A stretch of 64,000 bases of DNA from Umbilicaria muhlenbergii (Eukaryota; Ascomycota; Lecanoromycetes; Umbilicariales; Umbilicariaceae): NCBI GenBank assembly GCA_000611775.1, contig KK106983.1, positions 685,542 to 749,541 on the forward strand, written 5' to 3'. Shown one piece after another: positions 60,285 through 64,000 of this stretch. The position numbers and the translations under genes are program-made. The notes under the pieces were generated by a model, which did no database searches, was not told the origin of the DNA, and saw nothing but the letters and a program-made list of their open reading frames with translations. Every line of letters starts with the position of its first letter. Positions within the stretch are counted from its first letter, which is position 1.

Positions 60285-62650
60285 ATGGCTTCGTTCTTTG
60301 GTAAACTGCGTTCGGGCGCTGTAAGTATCTCTCGCTCCTGCTTATATCGATCGTCTATCCAAACAAGCGTCTTGAAGGGGCATCGCGAGATGGCAAGTCT
60401 ACGATATTACAAGCCGCTGATATCGTGACATTTAAAGGGCCCCACGAGCCCAACGACCGGATCGTCGCCCACGAAAAAAGACCCCAACGCACCTCAGCCA
60501 ACACCTTTAGAGAAATTACTTAGCGATGCAGGACCTATACGAGACGATGGCAGTGACAAGTTCTTTGGGATGGAAAATGTAGGGCGCAACCTACCCTTCT
60601 GTAAACAATGCTGACAACCTCCCTCCACTTAGTTCGGCAACACATGGTATGTGGCATAAGGTTACTCTGAGAGTGGGTCGAAACTCACAAGCATCTCTGT
60701 AGTTACTGCAACTCGATACTGCAAGCCCTCTATTACTCCGTGCCCTTTCGAGAATCGGTCTTAAACTACCCCAGACGGTCATCGCTGGACACAATCAATA
60801 CTATCATAGGAGGACTGCCAAGAACAAACACCAACACTGGCCCCTTAGCCAATGGACAGAACGCGCTGTCTCCTACCAAACCCAAAACCCCTGCAATAGG
60901 CCCTTCTGCGCGAAACCCAGGAGGACCACCACCTACGCCGAAACCGGAAGATAAAGACTCGCCGGAATATAAAAAGAAGCAGGCGATGGCAAGCGGGCCG
61001 GTCCTACCCATGACCTATGACAATGCGGCAAGTTACGGCATGGAGGAGTCGCTATTCACCTCGTTGAAAGATATTTTTGAGGCTATCATTGCCAACAAAT
61101 CCAGGACTGGAGTTGTCAGCCCTACAAAGTTCCTTGAGACACTGCGGAAAGAGAATGAAATGTTTAGAACATCAATGCACCAAGATGCTCATGAATTTTT
61201 AAACCTGGTTTTGAATGAGGTCGTCGCCAACGTGGACGCAAACGCGAAGAAGCTTGAGGCGGATAAAGAAATGAACGGCTCAGCAGAAGATGGTAGTTTT
61301 GAAAAAGCCCTCGCTACGGCAATGCCTGTAAATACCACCGGCATAAGGTCATCGAATAACACGGGCTGGGTACATGAGCTCTTTGAAGGTACACTGACGT
61401 CGGAAACGAAATGTTTGACTTGTGAGAATGTGTCACAGCGAGATGAAGCATTCCTCGACCTTTCCGTGGATCTAGATCAGCACTCGTCCGTTACCTCCTG
61501 CCTGCGTAAATTCTCCGAAGAGGAGATGCTTTGTGAGAGGAACAAATTCCACTGTGATCGGTGTGGTGGATTACAGGAGGCGGAGAAGCGAATGAAGATT
61601 AAGAGACTACCTAAGATACTGGCCCTACATCTGAAAAGATTTAAGTATACGGAGGATCTCCAACGATTACAGAAGCTATTCCACCGAGTAGTCTACCCAT
61701 ATCATCTACGGTTGTTCAATACTACTGACGACGCCGAAGACCCGGACCGTCTGTACGAGCTGTATACAGTGGTAGTCCATATTGGCGGAGGTCCATACCA
61801 TGGACACTATGTATCAATAGTGAAAACACAGGATCGAGGCTGGCTTCTTTTCGATGACGAGATGGTAGAGCCTGTTGACAAGAGTTTCGTGAGGAACTTC
61901 TTCGGTGGCCAGCAGAGTCTAGCATGTGCATACGTTCTGTTCTATCAAGAGACTACGTTGGAGGCGGTGAAGCGAGAACAAGAAGCCGAAAAGTTCTCGG
62001 CGGTAGCCCAGCCGACGCCGGTATTTCCAGAAACGGTGGGATTGGGTCTCAAGGCGCATGGCTTGCTTCCAAATGGGATACACCAAGTCCAGACCGCTAT
62101 TTCACCTAGTTTTGAAGAGCACCTCCAGCTGGACACCCTTGACAAAACGATGTCAGCACCTCCGACAACTGCCGCCCAGTTTCCATCAGACGCTGCAAGC
62201 CCTCCTAAAGGTGAATTTCTCTCCAAAAAAGAGCGTGCGAAGGCAGAGAAGGAGAGGAAAGCAGCCGAGAAAGAGAAGGAGAAAGAAGAGCAGAAGAAGA
62301 GGAAGGAGACCGAGCTCAGGTTCAAGGAGACCGAGAAACGTCTAGCAGCGGACCTCAAAGCCGCCACTGATGCAAGCAATAAATTGAAGATGGAAGAGGA
62401 CAGAAAGGCTGCAGCCGACGGTGGCCCCAAAGAGAACGGCACAGTCACTTCCACAGCTCCGGTGCTTGGCGGCCTTAGCAGGTTCCGAGAAACCAGCAAG
62501 AGCATAAAGAGACCCAAATTCTGGGGGTTGAAAGACTCGAGCCGAGACGAGTCGGTCGAGGTGGACGGGGTCGATGACTTGCAGGCGCCGGAGAAACCAA
62601 AAAGCAACCGATTCAGTCTGCGGAAGAAATCATCGAGCATGTTTCAATGA
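60285..62650 (+). CDS. creB: CreB-like ubiquitin carboxyl-terminal hydrolase (USP12/46 type)
   Basis: Four exons, 60285-60320, 60438-60578, 60633-60646 and 60703-62650, give 712 residues. The third exon is 14 nt and encodes Phe-Gly-Asn-Thr plus TG of the catalytic cysteine codon, which the last intron splits (C64 in [14 protein letters not shown]). Other USP landmarks are [16 protein letters not shown], two CxxC zinc pairs (KCLTCEN and FHCDRCGG), [18 protein letters not shown] and the histidine box [14 protein letters not shown] near residue 426. A Lys/Glu coiled coil (about 62220-62350) and a disordered tail follow. In Aspergillus CreB, stabilised by the WD40 protein CreC, opposes ubiquitination in carbon catabolite repression; that role is inferred here. 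The protein is somewhat shorter than the 766 residues I recall for A. nidulans CreB. Confidence 0.93.
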
Positions 62651-63276
62651 TGTAAGTATGACTTAGAGGGGTATCACACGCGGCATGTACATTGCGCCAA
62701 GATATACGAAACGTGGCATCCATGGCTTTCTGGGGAGCTTGTTTGATATTGACAATGCGTTTGCATGTGGGGACTTCTGGATTATGATACCACCACGGTC
62801 GGCGTTTGGGCGGGTTCCATGCCTTTGTGCGAGGGCAACCGTTAATTGTGGTCCGGGTGGATGTTCTGTCACGCAATCGACGGAGTGTACAATCAAAATC
62901 ACCATATGTTGGCCGAGGACTGGGCGAGATGGCGCTGCGCTCCTCGTCTTGTATTTGTATGATATACGGAGGAGTAGAAATTCCCACAATAGTCAATATA
63001 GACATTATAATGAGCCTCTGTTTCTGTAAGCCGGCTTAGTCCCTTGTAGAACTTTACCTCGGGGCGCGAGCTTTCCTTTGCCTGACGAACAGCGAGGGTT
63101 CGCGCAATTTCATCGACCTGGCGAGCTATGCCGATTCCCTGGCACTGTTCAGGCTCTCTAACGCCGAAAAGCTCACCTCCTGGCCCTACAGTGCCCTCTA
63201 TATCATGGGAATCACTGCTCTCTTCATGTCTCAAACCCCTCCCTCGTTTTTCCTGACCTGGGCCACCTTCTCGCTT
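62651..63276. other. intergenic region between convergent genes
   Basis: About 630 bp with the 3' UTRs of the deubiquitinase and YOS1 genes. Minus-strand ORF 62899-63234 is the continuation of low-information sequence past the YOS1 stop and has no motif. Confidence 0.5.
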
Positions 63277-63850
63277 TCAACCAAGCACAAGCTCGTAGAC
63301 AATCACCAGCGTATTGATCGCGATCAGCGGTACTAGTCGTAGACCACAGATATCAGCATCGTTGCAGTCTTAGGGAATTCTGATTCCTCGTAGCTCCCAA
63401 CGGCACACCACTTTCTGCCATAGCGCCGCCGGTGAAATTATCTTTGGCAGACTTGCCCCAGAGATAAGAACGACGACATACTTCTCATCAGCGTCCGCAC
63501 ACTCGCTATCAGATTCACAATCTTCGCCTTCACGCTCGCCGTATCGTTGCTAGCTCCAAACCCGGGCTCGAGTTGTTGAGTATTGCCCCAACCGACTATA
63601 CACACGCGCATTTCAATCAGCATTCTCATCACTTGGTTCGAGCGGGTGTAATGGCCCCGAGCTGATTGGAACATGGGAGGGGAGAAGACCCACTGCGCGC
63701 TAGAAAGCGATCTTCGGACAGGATGGCGATTGCGTTGACGAGCAGGATGGAGACTGTGAATCAAACGGCTTAGTGCGAGACTTGAGGGCTTGGAAAGGGA
63801 GGGCGGGAGTAAGGACCGTAGAAGAGGTTTCCTAGGCCGAAGAGCATCAT
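63277..63850 (-). CDS. YOS1: Yos1-like ER-Golgi transport membrane protein
   Basis: Found by reading the minus strand; no exon is long enough to stand out as an ORF. Four exons, 63850-63817, 63753-63694, 63595-63482 and 63332-63277, join in frame to give 87 residues, the usual size. The product runs MMLFGLGNLFYVSILLVNAI then AILSEDRFLARIGWGN, SVKAKIVNLIASVRTLMR, and ends IPLIAINTLVIVYELVLG. This is the full Yos1/IER3IP1 pattern with hydrophobic helices at both ends. Yos1 is a subunit of the Yip1-Yif1 complex needed for COPII-mediated ER to Golgi transport. Introns are 63, 98 and 149 nt; the first donor (GTCCTT) is weak. ATG 63847 is an equally good start. It converges with the CreB-like gene. 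Confidence 0.93.
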
Positions 63851-64000
63851 CTTGGCCCTGGAGCGCTCTGTTGCTCTTGTGATGACCGAACGTCCAGCAG
63901 GCTCTCTCTGCGAACGAAATAGTGTCGCGTGTACTCTACATTCTGGGGAGCCTGCGGATAGGGCTGATCTAGCGCTGGATAGTCAAAGCTTCCCCTGCAG
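63851..64000. other. upstream region of YOS1, cut by the window edge
   Basis: 150 bp that should hold the YOS1 promoter and leader. Nothing else is visible. Confidence 0.4.

Overview
The window is nuclear DNA of a filamentous ascomycete (Pezizomycotina). Dothideomycete-like is my best guess, from protein resemblance only. The evidence is many 47-70 nt GT-AG introns with CTAAC/CTGAC-type branch points, compact divergent gene pairs, and typical filamentous-fungal proteins: a CreB-type deubiquitinase, a CmkB-like kinase, a SWIRM/amine oxidase/HMG protein, a DUF6536 membrane protein and a Mil1/TMCO4-like hydrolase. I joined exons by hand; most joins keep the reading frame and restore conserved motifs across the junctions.

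Layout. 1-6.4 kb: the 3' part of a Gln/Pro-rich protein, then a 4.3 kb gene-poor stretch with a degenerate tRNA-Lys. 6.4-13.6 kb: PWP1 (-) and PRP16 (+), divergent, with a decayed 2.26 kb Tc1/mariner element inserted in what was a promoter of about 230 bp. 14.5-33.4 kb: a DUF6536 membrane protein, an unknown Ser-rich protein, a TMCO4/Mil1-like hydrolase, the Pol I factor RRN3 and a STE20/GCK-type kinase, all on +. 34.5-50 kb: three tight divergent pairs (NDUFS2-like 49 kDa subunit/RPC40, UBA3/TEL2, HTS1/VPS33) with a short TPR-like gene between the last two. 50-64 kb: a UBE2W-like E2 (-), a 97-aa membrane protein (-), a CaM-kinase-like gene (+), an LSD1-like gene (+), a CreB-like deubiquitinase (+) and YOS1 (-).

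This is mostly a housekeeping neighbourhood: ribosome production (PWP1, RRN3, RPC40), splicing (PRP16), ubiquitin and NEDD8 pathways (UBA3, UBE2W-like, CreB-like), trafficking (VPS33, YOS1, Mil1-like), PIKK chaperoning (TEL2), translation (HTS1) and respiration. I see no biosynthetic cluster, CRISPR array, rRNA or clear virus-derived element. The most interesting points are the transposon splitting a bidirectional promoter, its six in-frame stops that are all TGA, several micro-exons (6, 12, 14 and 18 nt, and a 7-nt first coding exon), a probable GC-AG intron, an HTS1 gene with two possible starts, and two small spliced genes (YOS1 and a 97-aa protein) that simple ORF finding misses.
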